Source of the DNA: Anas platyrhynchos
Lineage: Eukaryota; Chordata; Aves; Anseriformes; Anatidae
Reading direction: 5' to 3'
Assembly (NCBI RefSeq): GCF_047663525.1
Contig: NC_092611.1
Span: 9,275,001 to 9,339,000 of the forward strand
Length of the DNA: 64,000 nt
This document shows positions 1-11,762 of this stretch, piece after piece. The stretch's first letter is position 1; the number at the start of each line of letters is the position of its first letter. The position numbers and the translations under genes are program-made. Under the pieces are notes generated by a model. It saw only the letters and a list, made by a program, of their open reading frames with translations, made no database searches and had not been told where the DNA came from.

Positions 1-166
1 GCAGGGCAGGGACAGGACAAGCAGCAGCACCAGGACATCTCCAAATCCCTCCTTGGCCTCTGCATCCCCCAGCCTTGCTCCAGAGCCACCCCACGTGTGG
101 ATTTTGGGGACCGACAAGATGTGCTCCCCACACCCCAGGCCCTGCAGCCCCTTTCCTTGTACTCAC

Positions 167-2384
167 GGCTCCAGCACCGGCCCTGCTGGTAGCAGCGGAC
201 GAAGGCGTAGCCAAACAGCACCAGGATCAGCAGGGCCAGCCCCAGGCCCAGGATGAGCCCGAGCACACTGATGGGCTCCTGCCCTGCAAACCAGAGGGAG
301 AGGGGGCTCTGCAAACACCTGCGGGAGGCTGGGGGTTACGAGCATCACCTGGGGAACACGGGGCAGCCGTGGGGCTGTGCCATCCATCCCCGAGGCTCAG
401 GGGCTCCCCGAGGCTCTCAAGCCTTGAACGCGGAGACACGGAGCAGCTGGCTTCCCCCAGAGCCCTGCACGGTGACCTGCTCCTACCACCGCATCCTCTG
501 CTGCCCCGAGCTGGGAAGGGAGCCGAGGGGGGAGTGTGGGTGACCAGACAGGATGGAGAGGCCGTAAGCAGGAGCCCACGCTCCCCGGCAGCACGTCTGC
601 TCCTGTTCCGGCCCCGCCAGGACCTCACCGAGCCCCCGAGCGCATTTTGGCCCCAAAAACCTGCGTTATGGGGCCGGCACCGTGGCGCATCCCCACCCCG
701 CTCCCACCCTCGCTGCTCTGGCGAGAAGCCCTTGTCCGGGGGGGCTCGGCCCCGCACTTCTCCCCTGGTTTTGGGCACAAAGGAGGCGGTGCCGGGGGGC
801 GCAGGGCTGCTCCCCCCAGCACCGTGCCGGTTCCCGGCCGCGCAGCTCCCCCCAGAGGACGCGGCTGTCCCCGCGGGCAGGGGGCCGCGAACATCCCCGG
901 GGGGATGCTGCCCACCCCAGCTCCCCGGGGGGGTGTCCCGTCCCCTGCTCCCCCAAATCCCTGCCAAGTGCCCTCACGGAGCCTTCCTCGCTGTCCCAGC
1001 GGGCTCCGGATGAGCGCGGTCCCACGGGCACCCCAGCATCCCCACACCTCTGGGGGTCAGGAGGGGGGGTTTGGGTTGGGAGAAACCTCAGAGCATCGTG
1101 TTAAACCCCCTGCCATGGGCAGGGACCCCTCGCAGCAGCCCAGGCTGCCCCCAGACCGCTCCAGAACAATTCCAGGGATGGGGCACCCACAGCTCCTCCG
1201 GGCAGCCTGTGCCAGCGCCTCCCCACCCGCAGAGTAAAGAATCCCTTCCTAGAATCTAAATACAGTAAAGAATCCCTTCCTAATATCTAAATACAGTAAA
1301 GAATCCCTTCCTAATACCTAAATACAGTAAAGAATCCCTTCCTAATACCTAAATCTACCCTCTTGCAGCATAAAACCATCCCCCTGTCCCTATTACCCCA
1401 CTCCCCAATTAAGAGACCCTCCCCATTTTTCCTGTAGGTCCCCTCAGATATTGGAAGGTCGCGGTACAGAAGGTGCTCGCTGCCCGGTCCCACCATTACC
1501 GAGTGCAGGCACAGCTCTGGAGGCTGCTCTGGCTGCCGTGCCCAGGGGGGGACAGCAGGATTTGGCCACCTCCCTGGCATGGGGACAGCCCCACGGTGCT
1601 GCTCGCCGAGGGGGGGCTCGGGGCAGGTGCCCTGCACGGGGACAGGGCGCTGCGCCTCGCGGCGTCAGGAGTGAGCCAGCGGAAAGGGATGAGCTAAGAG
1701 CAGCTAAATTTAGGCAGATGCCGGTGGGGTGAGAACATTTCCCCTGTGGTCACGGTGTTTACACAGCGAGCGATGTCCCAGCTCCACCTGATGGGATGTG
1801 GCAGCCGCGGGGAGCAGCAGTGCATCGTGCCGCCAGCCCTCGGGGCGCGCAGCAGTCGAGCAGGACCAGCCTGCCCTGTCCTCCTGCTGCAGCGTCCCGG
1901 CGGGCTGCAGGACACGGGGCAGCCCCTGGATGTCCTCCTCCTGCTGGGCCGGGGGCGAGCCAGGAGCCCCGGGACCCCAGCAGGGCTCTGAGGGCAGGGA
2001 GTCTGCTCTTGGAGTGACTCAGTGGGAGCTGCGGGGCAGGATGAGCGTGGTGCAATCGGCTCCCTGAATCAGCCGGCTGCCGAAACTGCCCTCTCCCCAC
2101 GCCTGCTGCTGCCGGGAGGACGAGGGCGTGCTCCGTGCCCGGCTCCGTGCCCGGCCTCTGCCCTCCGCCCGGGAGCTGCTCCCTGCCCTGACCTCCGTGC
2201 ACCCAGCAGCGGCAGCACCGCACCGTGGCACAGCCAGGGGAACAGCCAGACCTCAACACCCCGACCCCAAGGAGAGCAGAGGGCAGGGGAAAGTCCCCAA
2301 GCCCCTGCTCGTGCTGTAAAACATCTCCACCTCCGCTCAGCATGCGGAGAAAAGTGCCGTCTGCTTACCTGCCCTGGGGTCCAT
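167..2384 (-). CDS. SMIM35: SMIM35-like small membrane protein, 5' part (runs off left edge)
   Basis: Two coding exons are visible: 2369-2384 (start ATG at 2384, five codons plus one base, donor GTAAGC) and 167-283 (acceptor TTTGCAG, donor GTGAGT). The intron is phase 1 and the join is in frame, giving a start MDPRAGQEPISVLG followed by one hydrophobic stretch (LGLILGLGLALLILVLFGYA) and a basic, cysteine-containing end RCYQQGRCW. The product is therefore a tiny single-pass membrane protein with almost no ectodomain. The identity is inferred from position: in human, SMIM35 lies antisense and just upstream of TMPRSS4, exactly as here. Its biochemical role is not known to me. Later exons must lie below position 1. 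The 16-nt coding exon is supported only by phase, splice sites and the resulting protein, so it is less certain than the membrane exon. Confidence 0.62.
1233..1354. repeat. 31-bp minisatellite, about four copies
   Basis: Four consecutive copies of a 31-bp unit begin at 1233, 1264, 1295 and 1326. Each starts AGTAAAGAATCCCTTCCTA and ends near CTAAATAC. The copies differ by one to three bases, mainly in the middle (AGAATCT, ATATCT, ATACCT). The repeat is AT-richer than its surroundings and lies in SMIM35 intron 1. No gene overlaps it on the plus strand. Confidence 0.9.
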
Positions 2385-4651
2385 CCCCCGCTGCCCGACA
2401 GAGCTGCTGGAGGCTGCCTGTGCTGGGAGCTGCTGCAGCAGAGCCTGGCGCGTCCTGCCTGTCCCCTCCTGGCCCGGTGACACTGCCACCTCACCGCTCC
2501 TCGCCCGCCGGCTCGACTGGTTCCCAGGGGAGAAAGCAGAGCAGCCCTGGCAGGCAGCGCCCTCGCGCCAGGGATGAGGCTTTTTGCCTGTGCCCCCACC
2601 CGGCCTCCCCTCCCTGCGGGGCTGGGGGCGATGCGTGCCCACGCAGGCGGCTCTGTGCTCCTGCTGAGGACAGGATCGGGTCCCTGCTGTCACCGCGGGG
2701 AGCCCGAGGGACAGGGGTCCCCCCCCAGCCGCGTCCCCATTGGCACCAGGACTGTGGGGTGATTCCTGGGCAGGATGGGGAGGCACTGGGGACAAGGTGC
2801 TGCAGACCCAAGGCCTCAGCAGCACCCAAAGAGCCCCGTGGAGACTCAGACCAGCCCTGCCCGGCCCCTGCCTGACCCCAGACGTTGCCTGTGTCACCCC
2901 GAGGCTCGCAGGGAAGAGGCCAGGTGAGCATGGCTGGGGCTGGGAAGCAGCCGTGCTCCAGGAAGCAAAGCCCTGCAGGCGCTCGGGGCTGTGACATAAC
3001 ATCTGCAAACCTCAGCTCCTTCCTCAAAGCCTTCGCCTAACCTCAGAAGAGGAAGAACCGCTCCCTGCGCTGCCACCTCCTGCCCCACGGCTGCTCTGGG
3101 GCAGGGGGACGGCGCTGGGCACCGGGATGCTCTTGGGGTCTGCCCCACGCTGTGAGGGGGTCTCTATGGGGCTGCAGCTCTGCACCTGGGGCTGAGCCTC
3201 TGCCCCATCCCTGCTGGCCTGGCAGCACCCACCTCTTGGGCTGCTTGGGCTTCTAAGTGACAGTTTGGTCCCTGAAAATGGGCAGTGGCCCGGGGTGGGC
3301 TGGAGAGCTCACTCCACCCTGCTGCCCCCTAAAGCCCCCCAGCCACTCTCTGCCTCCACCAGCCCAGCCAGGGCCTGCTGTGGCACAGACGTGAGCTCTG
3401 CCCCGATTCCCACCACCGTGCACAGCCCCGAAACCAGCCCACAAGCCCTCAGCTCCCACCCCAGCACCAAATCAGGGGAGGATCAGCTCCTACCAGATCC
3501 CTGCCAGCTGCTGCTGCCCCCACCACCCCACACGGACCACGCAGCCAGGGATGAGGCTGCAGCCTGCCCGTGTCCCCCCACACCCTAAGGGGGCCAGATC
3601 CTCCCCAGAGAGCACGGGAGCAGCGCCCCTTACCTGCAGGAGGATGCCAGGATCCCTGCTCAGGCGAAGAGTCCCCAGGGCAGGCAGGGTCCGGGCTGCA
3701 CCGGGGACCTGGCACGGGGAGGGGACACGTCCCGGGGCCAGGAGCTGCAGGGACGTGATGCTCCACAGCCCTCCCGCTGGCACAGTGCTCGCAGCTGGCA
3801 GCAGCTCTCCGGCTGTTGGGAAAGCTCGGTTACAAAAGGAGAAGGCAAGCAGCTGCTCGGCAAGCCCTGCACACCCACCGCTTCCAGCAGGAGCCTGCAC
3901 CAGGCCAGGAGTGGGGCCAGAGAGCGAGCTGCAGCCTCCCTGACCCCAGCCCTCTCTTTGGAGAGGCCACCAGCAACCTCTGCAGCATCCAGCTCACTGG
4001 GGTCCTGCAGCCAGCCCAGGGCAGCAGCAGCAGCACCCACGGGGCCAGAGCCTGCCCGCACCCGTGGGTCACCTCCCCAGCAGCTCTCGCTTTGCTCCCC
4101 ACATCGCTGGTGCTGCAGGCACAGGCAGACCGAGTGACCTTAGAGGCAGGGGCATGCGGCGGCCCGGTAACCTCGCGCATCGCCTCGCCTCCTTTCCTCC
4201 TCCACCTACAACAATCTGTATTTAAAACAGCCCAGCACAATGCGGAAGAGCTGGACAAAGAGCGGGGAGGCTGTGGTTCCTCTCATCATCGGGAGAGGGG
4301 CACGAAAAAATCCTGCTCTGTCGGTCGGCTCACTCAGTAACTTATTCTGTGACAGTGGCCCCGCGGGTGAGTCACCGCGCAGCGGTCGATCCTCCAGAGA
4401 TTAGCAGAGGTGATGGTGCTGCTGATAGACCGGTGTTATATTACAATACAAATCATAATTCCTGTTTCACAACTCCCCTTGTGGGTTTTAAGGAGTGCTC
4501 GGGCGGTTCTGCCCCAGTGTCAGCACCGCGCCGGCACGGGGCGCTGGGAGCACCCCCGGCCCCAGCTCCCTGGGCACTGGGGCACCCGCGGCCTCCCCGT
4601 GCCCAGGGTTTCTGCTGGGTTTCTGTGCACAGAAGACCCCCCAGGAGCTGG
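2385..4651. other. Intergenic space between SMIM35 and TMPRSS4
   Basis: GC-rich sequence with many chance open frames on both strands but none with recognisable protein sequence or a coherent splice pattern. It should hold the SMIM35 promoter and the TMPRSS4 promoter, which face away from each other. The last few hundred bases carry TATA-like and AP-1-like motifs described separately. I see no repeat element or RNA gene here. Confidence 0.5.
4360..4480 (+). promoter_or_regulatory. Candidate TMPRSS4 promoter
   Basis: A perfect AP-1 site TGAGTCA lies at 4368-4374 and a TATA-like TTATATTA at 4437-4444. They are about 280 and 210 bases upstream of the proposed TMPRSS4 start codon at 4652. The spot is an AT-rich island in a GC-rich stretch. 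AP-1 control would suit an epithelial protease gene, but the assignment rests on motifs and position only. Confidence 0.35.
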
Positions 4652-7600
4652 ATGGACATGGTGAGTGCCTGGCAGCCTGCTCCCCCTCTTCTGCCCCTCT
4701 CCGAGCCCCCAATTCCTTCCCCTGGGTACAGGCAGCCGGTGCCACCGCCGCCCGCAGCCCAACTGCTGGGGGGGCCCCATGCTGGCACCCACCTCACAGG
4801 GGTAAAAAGGCAGCCCCGGCCCAGAGCTGCTGCCATCCGGGCAGGGCAGGGCTTTACCTGCAGCAGCAGCACCCTGCCGTGGGGGTAGAGGCGTCCCCAG
4901 GACTTTTCCCTTGGCCCTGTCTGAGCAGGGGGCAGGCAGGGCAGGCACCGCGCACCCCGGAGCACCTGGCCCCACAGAGGGCTGGTCCCCAGCAGCTCCA
5001 CGGAGGGTGCCCCCACTCGCCTCGCAGGGCAGGGGACGTGCAGAGAGCTGCTTTCCGCAGAGCTTTCTTGTTTTTCCTCAAGCACAGCCCCAGCCACCAA
5101 GCCCCAGGCTGGCACGCAGCCCCTCCCCAGGAGGGAAAAGCCTCCCTTGACGGAGCAGCCGTGCGTGGCCCGGCCTGTGGCACCTCGAAACCCTCCAGCG
5201 GTGACACAGCGGGACGAGGAGCTCAGCCCCTGCACAGGACCAACACCTGCACCCAGCCGTGGTTAAATCCCCTGCAGCCATGGGGTTACCGGGCTCAGAG
5301 GGACCGAGGGACCCGTCCTGGAGCTGATTTGGGGCAGGAGCATCCCCCCTGCACTTGCTCAGGAGCACAGAACTCATCGAGGTCCCCACGGCCCCTGGGC
5401 TGGTGTTTGTGCTCGCCCAGCCGAGGGGGTCACAGCTGGATTCGTGTTCTGCCAGACAATGGGCAGGGGAGCACAAGGAGCTATGGCAGCAGGGGGTTCC
5501 CAAGGCGGTTGGGTGCTGACACCCCCTGCAGGAGCTGCCTCGGCTCTTGCTTTGAATGAAACCCGTGCAGCTCGTGCTTTTAGGTGGCTTTGGGGGTAAG
5601 TGGGTGCTCTTGGAGAGGTCCATTTTGTAGTGAGGATACTCTTGGACTGAAATACAAACCAAATCCCCACTGGACAATGCTCACTGCAAACAGCAGCACC
5701 TCCACGTCACCCCTTCCACCTGGCTCTGCCCTGCACCCCCGCTGCCCCTCGGCTTGGGACCGTTCCAGCAGGAACCGTTAGCATCCCATTATCGGGGCCA
5801 TCCCCAGCCCGGGGTGACACAGGAGGCCAGCATCAGGAAGGACCAGCCCTGCACGCCCTCGGCCGGCTCCGCTGGAGGCTGGAGGTGGCGTTGGGAGCAA
5901 GCTGGGCCGGCGTTGCAAAACTCCCCGGGGTGCTGCAGGCACCGTGCGTGCCCATAAGGAGCCGGCTCCAGGGAATTTGTCCAGGGGACCCAGGCTGCAG
6001 AGGGCTCAGACACAGCCCCATGGCCCCACCAGCAGAGGCAGGATCCGGCCCTGCCCTGCACAGGACATTTCTCCTTCCCAAGCACCGGAGCAGCCCAAAG
6101 CAGCAGCCCGAGCGGTGCAGCGGGGCCACGACGGGGAGGAAACCATCGGTGTGTTAACCCGGGGCTGGGGCACGGCTCCTTTCCTGCATCTCCAGCCGTC
6201 CTGAACTGCTCTTCACAGCCCGGATCCGTGGGATTATTGCAGTGATTTTGTCTCCTTTACCTCTCGTCACGCTGGGTCCAGGCCCTGCAAAAAATCTCAA
6301 GGCTTACCTGTGGGGTCCAGAAGCAGCAGCTAAAGAAGAGGTCTGACTCTGGGCTGGATGAGCACTAAATGGGGCACAGGAGAGCTGCGCCCTGCTGAGT
6401 CCGAAGGCAGGAGCCTGCTCACAAAATGCACACCGTCAGGAAGCAGCAGCGAGCTGCACGGCACAAACACGGGCAGGAGGAACACGCAGGGTCCGCCTGA
6501 AACCCACCCAGCGGGGCTCCGAGCTCAGCCCAGCACCACAGCAGGCAAGGTGCCTGCGGGAGCCTCCCTCCTGCAGCCGGGCATCCCCCAGCAGGAGCTG
6601 GCACGGACAGAGCCGGGAGGGAACCGAGCAGGATCGGTGCCCGGCTGTGTTTGCCGTGTCTCCTAGCAGCAGCACGGCCCCCCCAGAGCCCTCGTTCCCG
6701 GTGGCAGCTCTGCCAGCCCCGTGTGAGCCCAGCCGTGCTCACTGGAGCACAATGGGGCTGTGCCGCTGGGTTTCTGTCCCCAAGCTGGGCTGGCTGAGGA
6801 ACAAAACCCCACGGTGACATGTCTGGGTGGCACAGCCCGGCAGGCACCTGCGGTTTGAGTCAGGGCTTCTTGGTGCATCAGGAAGCGGAGCTTTCATCAA
6901 ACCTGGAGTTTTCAGCCTGCGTTGCGTTAGGACAGTAAATCTGTGACCGAGCAGCTGGGACCTGGAGCTGTACCGGTGATGGCCGGGGAATGGCCCCGCT
7001 GCTCACCCCAGGTGGTGCTGCTCTGGGACACGGCGTCCTCCCAACACCACCTCCGACTCTCAGGCATCCTCAGCTGCAGGCTGGGGCAGTTTCCCTGCTA
7101 ATCCTGCCCACGGGTCTCGAGTGAGCCAAAAAAGCTGGTCCCTGGGCTGCCCAGGCAGAGCTGGGCCTTGGTGCTCTCTGGCTGCCCTCCCCCTGGCACT
7201 CGCTGTATCCGTCACCACGGGGCAAGCAGGGCACGTTGCTGCAGCCCCTTCCCCAGCTGCCACCCCCTTTTCCCTGCCGTTCCACCTCACCGACTGCTTT
7301 TCCTCTGCTTTGCAGGACCCAGCCTCCGAGCGGCTGAACGGCGGCGGAGGTAATGCCCACGGGGCCCGGGGTGCTGGGAGGGGGGCAGGCAGGGCAGGAC
7401 CACCCAACTCTGCATTGCAGGTCCCAGCACCAGACCCAAAACCTGCTCGGTGCGGCGGTCCTGCATGCGTGTCGGCATCCCCGTGCTGGTGGTCGTGCTG
7501 AGCCTCGCCTGCCTGGCTGGGATCGGGCTCCTGGGTGCGCCCCTGCTCCCCTCTCCCTCCTCCTGGCTCGGCCGGGGGCGGCTGTGGCACCGTCCTGCTG

Positions 7601-10600
7601 AGCCAGCTCGGTGCTGAGCTCCCCGTCTGCCCCCAGTCAAGGCTTACCTGGAGTACCACTACTTCTTCTGCAAGCAGCCCCTGAGGCTGCTGCCCCTGGC
7701 GAGGGTCTGCGACGGGGAGGCAGACTGCCTGCACGGCGAGGACGAGGCCAGCTGTCCCCAGCACGTCCCCGAGGGGCCGCAGGCTGGCGGTGAGCCCCGG
7801 GCACCTTATAAAAACCCTGCCTGCAGCTGCTGCAGCCAGCCCCTGCCTCCCCAAATCCCCCCCTGCCAAAGGATGACTGTGTGCCTCCCTGCAGCCCGCG
7901 TCTCCAGGGACAGATCCATCCTGCAGGTGCTCGACAGGAACACGGGAGCCTGGTCCTGCGTCTGCTACGACCACTTCAACCTGGCCCTGGCCAAGGCAGC
8001 GTGCGAGCAAATGGGCTACAGCAGGTGGGGGGCTGCCGTCGCCGCACCCCTCGCCTTCCCTCCCTGTATTTGGGACCTGCCTGTGAAGCCTCCACCCCTT
8101 TAGGACTTCATACCCCCAACTTTGGCTCAATCCAAGCCACAAACCAGGTTCCCAGGCTCCCAGGGGAACCCCAGCCCCAGCCCCAGCCCTTTCCCAACAC
8201 CCCCACCAGGAGCCGGGGCCGTGCACCCCCGTGCCATGCTCTGACCCTCACCCCCTCTCTTCCAGCACCCCAAGCTTCCGAGCAGTGGATGCGGGTGCGG
8301 GGCAGCCCCTGCCTCCCCGCGAGCTGGTGCTGAGCGACGGCAGCCTGCAGGTGCCCGAGCCGGGCAGGTGAGCACCCGCTGGGGCTGTGCCACCCGTGGG
8401 AGCCTGCCCGGCGCCGAGCCGGGGCCGCTCCTGCTCCGAACCCAGCCCTTTTCCTCCCTCTTCCAGGAAATGCCTCTCCGGATCGGTTGTTTCGCTCGTT
8501 TGTTCCAGTAAGTACGGGGACCTGGCTGCGCCCTGCGGGTGTGCGAAGCCTCTTGCTGTTCCCGGCACAGCCCCTTGTACCTCGAGAGCTGGGCTTGGCC
8601 TTCATCCCGGCCCTTCCCTGCACAAGAAAAGTTAGATTAAAGTGCTGCTAAGCTGGCAGAAAAGATTGAGACACCTAGGAGGGGCTCACCCGGCTGCCCA
8701 GATGGGTTTACTTTTGGTGATGAATTACCCCAAGGAAACAAAGCCAGCTGGTGGCTCAGCGGAGGGAAGGCTGGGATGAGCGGTGCAAACAGAGAACAAA
8801 ACGGGGGGGTGCCAAGTGTCCCAGCACGGGGTGGCACAGGCAGCATCACGAGGGGTGAGGTGCCCGGGCAGGAGAACATCAGAGGGTGCTCTGTGGGTGG
8901 AGGAGAGCAGAGCACGGGCTGCTTTGCTCCCCCCTGCCACAGCTAACGTCTCGCTTTGCCCCCGCTCCGCGCCGCCCGGCCAAAGGCTGCGGCGAGAGCG
9001 CGAGGACACCGCGTGTGCTGGGCGGGAGGCCGGCGGCCATCGAGTGGTGGCCGTGGCAGGTGAGCCTGCAGTACAGGACGGAGCACATCTGCGGGGGCAG
9101 CGTCATCGAGCCCGGCTGGATCCTCACCGCGGCGCACTGCTTCAAGTGAGTCAGCCGCTGCACGTGGCACCGCGCCGTGCCGGGGCTCCGTCAGCTCCCC
9201 AGGGCAGGTTCCTCTCTCTGGTGGGAGGTTGAGGCCGTGAGTTGATTAAATGTTCCCTAATTAACGGGCCTGTGCAGGGCTTTGTGCCCCCTGGTCCATC
9301 ACAGCTGGGTGATGCTGAGGGTGCAGGCACGGAGGGGAAAGGCAGGAGGGTTAACGCGTGTCCGTGCCCAGGAACAACCCCGTCATTCCCAACTGGCGAG
9401 TGAAGGCCGGCTCCGACCTCCTCTCGGGCTCCGTCACCCTGGCTGTGGAGAAGGTCTTCCTGGCCGAGGTGACGCCGCCGTCCCCCAAGGACAACGACAT
9501 CGCCCTGGTGAAGCTGCAGTCCCCCCTGCAGGTCTCAGGTGGGACATGGTGCACATCACCCCGAGGGGCTGGGCGAGGAGAGCGAGGCTGAAGGTGGCCA
9601 AGGCACCGAGCGGTGGTGCAGGGAGCACTTTGCCTTAGCACCTAAATGCCTCTCAGCACCTCTCACCCGGCTGTGCAAGCACCTGGGGTCCTGGGCTTCC
9701 CATGCATGGGGTGTGGGGGGATCGAGGCAGGAACTGCCCGCGCTGTGCTGGCTGCATGGGGTGCGGCCAGGCTGGGCAGGGGCACCTCACCCAACGCCTC
9801 CTGCCTTGCAGACAGGATCAAGCCCATCTGCCTGCCCTACTTCGACGAGGAGCTGGTGCCAGGCACGTCCCTGTGGGTGACAGGCTGGGGCTACACGAAG
9901 GAGCACGGTGAGCGGGACGGCATCGAGGGATGCACCCCGGGAGGAGGGCAGAGCCCCCCAGCAGCACCCTTCCTCCCTGCTCCTGGCTCTCCTGAGCGGC
10001 CGCGCTGCGTTTTGTGCAGGGAAACTGTCGGAGACCCTGCAGCAGGCGGAGGTGAAGCTGGTCGACACCACGAGCTGCAACCTGGCTGCGTACCACGGGG
10101 AGGTGACGGAGAAGATGCTGTGCGCCGGCGTGCCGCAGGGCGGGGTGGACACCTGCCAGGTGAGGGGTGGCACCGAGCAGCTTCGGGGGCCTGCTCCCCA
10201 AAGAAGGGGCCGGTTCCTCCCCATCTATTGATAAACCAGCCCCAGGGGTGAGCTGCACAGATTTGGGGTGGTGTTGACAGCGCTGGGTTTACCCACTTCT
10301 TTCCCAACCCTGGGAACTGAGCCCTGGGTGGGCAGAGCTCTGCGTCCCCGACTGTGCCAGGGCTTCTTGGCCCTGCTCAGGTTCTTGTCCTTCCCAGGGG
10401 GACAGCGGCGGGCCCCTGATGTACCTGGGCAGGCACTGGCAGGTGGTGGGCATCGTCAGCTGGGGCCAGGGCTGCGGCACCCCCAGCACGCCCGGCGTCT
10501 ACACCAGTGTCCGAGCCTACCTCAACTGGATCTACGCCGTCCGCAGGGTCAGTGCCCAAAGCCAGCACCCCGGCAGCGATGTCTGTGGCTCTTGGCACGT

Positions 10601-10794
10601 GGCTCGGGGTGGCCACGGGCTCCTCGGTGGCTCTGCAGGGAGGGGAAGTGAGGTGGTGGGACACGGGGGGTGCTGGGGCACGAGGGGTGCCGGGGTTGTT
10701 GGGAACCCAACCAGCACCTTAAGGACGTGACTATTTAAGCTGCCCTCTGCAATTCCTTCTCTCGTTCTCTCTCTGCTTCCAGTCAGAGCTCTGA
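4652..10794 (+). CDS. TMPRSS4: TMPRSS4, type II transmembrane serine protease
   Basis: Exons: 4652-4660 (proposed, MDM), 7316-7349, 7421-7534, 7637-7789, 7895-8024, 8266-8367, 8467-8507, 8986-9145, 9372-9538, 9812-9907, 10020-10159, 10398-10547, 10783-10794. All junctions are GT-AG and in frame, giving about 435 residues (human 437). Domain order: short cytosolic tail, signal anchor ([19 protein letters not shown]), four-cysteine LDL-receptor A module (VCDGEADC), SRCR domain, trypsin domain. The zymogen cleavage site is TPR|VLGG. The triad is complete: His in TAAHC, Asp in NDIAL, Ser in GDSGGP, with Asp six residues before the Ser at the base of S1, so cleavage after Arg/Lys is expected. It acts at the cell surface of epithelia. 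The last exon codes only SEL and stop, like human AEL. Exon 1 is the weak point: it is chosen because ATGGACATG|GTGAGT is phase 0 and mimics the human three-codon first exon. All other exons are secure. Confidence 0.93.
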
Positions 10795-11132
10795 GACCTG
10801 CCGGGACAGGTCCCCCCCAGCCTCCCTCCCCGTCCCTGTGCTCTTGGCTGCCTCGGCTCCAGCAGCAGCTGGGACCAAGCTCAGTGCCGGAGCCGCGCGG
10901 TGCCTCCCGAGCCCTCGCTGGCTCCGTGGCTGAGGACACCAGGGGCCAGCCAAGGAGGCAAAGGGCAGCTCGGAGCAGCGGCCACCGATACCACGAAGGA
11001 ATCCGAGCGGCTCAAGCTCCCTCCCGGAGAGAGGTTAACTTATTGCCCTGTGCTGAGCCTGCGCTGTTGGGCTCAACGCTGCTGTTTGCTCGTTATTGTT
11101 TTACAGAGAGAGCTGATGGTTGTGCTATCCCC

Positions 11133-11138
11133 ATTAAA
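11133..11138 (+). promoter_or_regulatory. Probable TMPRSS4 poly(A) signal
   Basis: ATTAAA lies about 340 bases after the TMPRSS4 stop and is followed by a T-rich stretch (TGTGTTTTTTTTTCC) suited to a cleavage element. It would put the TMPRSS4 3' end near 11,155, about 160 bases short of the SCN4B 3' end arriving on the other strand. Confidence 0.5.
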
Positions 11139-11331
11139 GGAAAGGATTTGTGTTTTTTTTTCCACGCAGCCTCGGAAGGCTTTGTCCCACGTGCTCTCAG
11201 GACCATTTTTGTGCCCCCTGCTGGGAAGCAGCAGCCCCCAGCCCAGGACCAGCAGCCCCCCAGCTGCCGCTGCCCAGCCCCACCACCACCCGCAGCAGGC
11301 GCAGGCGGAGAGGTTCCCGGTCAACTCAAAC

Positions 11332-11337
11332 TTTATT
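11332..11337 (-). promoter_or_regulatory. Probable SCN4B poly(A) signal
   Basis: TTTATT on the plus strand is AATAAA on the minus strand, in the context GTGAAATAAAGTTTG. It would give SCN4B a 3' UTR of about 2 kb (13,336 down to roughly 11,315), consistent with the long UTRs of sodium-channel beta genes. Between it and the SCN4B stop there is no protein-coding signal on either strand. Confidence 0.6.
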
Positions 11338-11746
11338 TCACTCAAGGCAAAGCTAACTAACCCCCTACGGTGCAAAATGCCTCAGAAGTCGTCGCAGAGC
11401 GTGTGGTGCACGCCCTGCGTGGGTTTGCAGGGATCCCTACATGTGTTATATATGCTTACACACGGATGTGGCCATCACAGCTCACCCCCCGGCCGTGCCT
11501 TCGCCCTGGCACAGCCCCCGTGGCTGAGGGGAGCCCCAGCAGAGCTGGCTGAGCCCCTCTGGCCCCCCCGAGCCCAGCACCCACACACACACGTGCATGG
11601 ACAGAGCTGCGTTTCCCAAACTGGTGATGCTGGTGCCGTCCACCAAGCCAGGGTTGCGATCCATGCAGAGCCCGCGCTACGCGGCGCTGCAGCCAGGCCC
11701 CGTCCCAAAAAGGCTGACGGGTTAGGACAGCTAAAAACAGTTCTTT

Positions 11747-11762
11747 AAAAAAAAAAAAAAAA
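11747..11762. repeat. A16 tract
   Basis: A run of 16 A on the plus strand inside the presumed SCN4B 3' UTR, where it is read as U16 in the transcript. No other mark of a retroposed sequence (target-site duplication or recognisable body) is seen. Confidence 0.85.

Noticed and set aside
1233-1354. CRISPR-like array
   Set aside because: The repeats are directly adjacent without spacers; this is a minisatellite in a vertebrate genome.
5556-5593. Alternative TMPRSS4 first exon ([13 protein letters not shown] followed by GTAAGT)
   Set aside because: It would end in phase 1, but exon 2 must be entered in phase 0 to read DPASERLN. The join would shift the frame.
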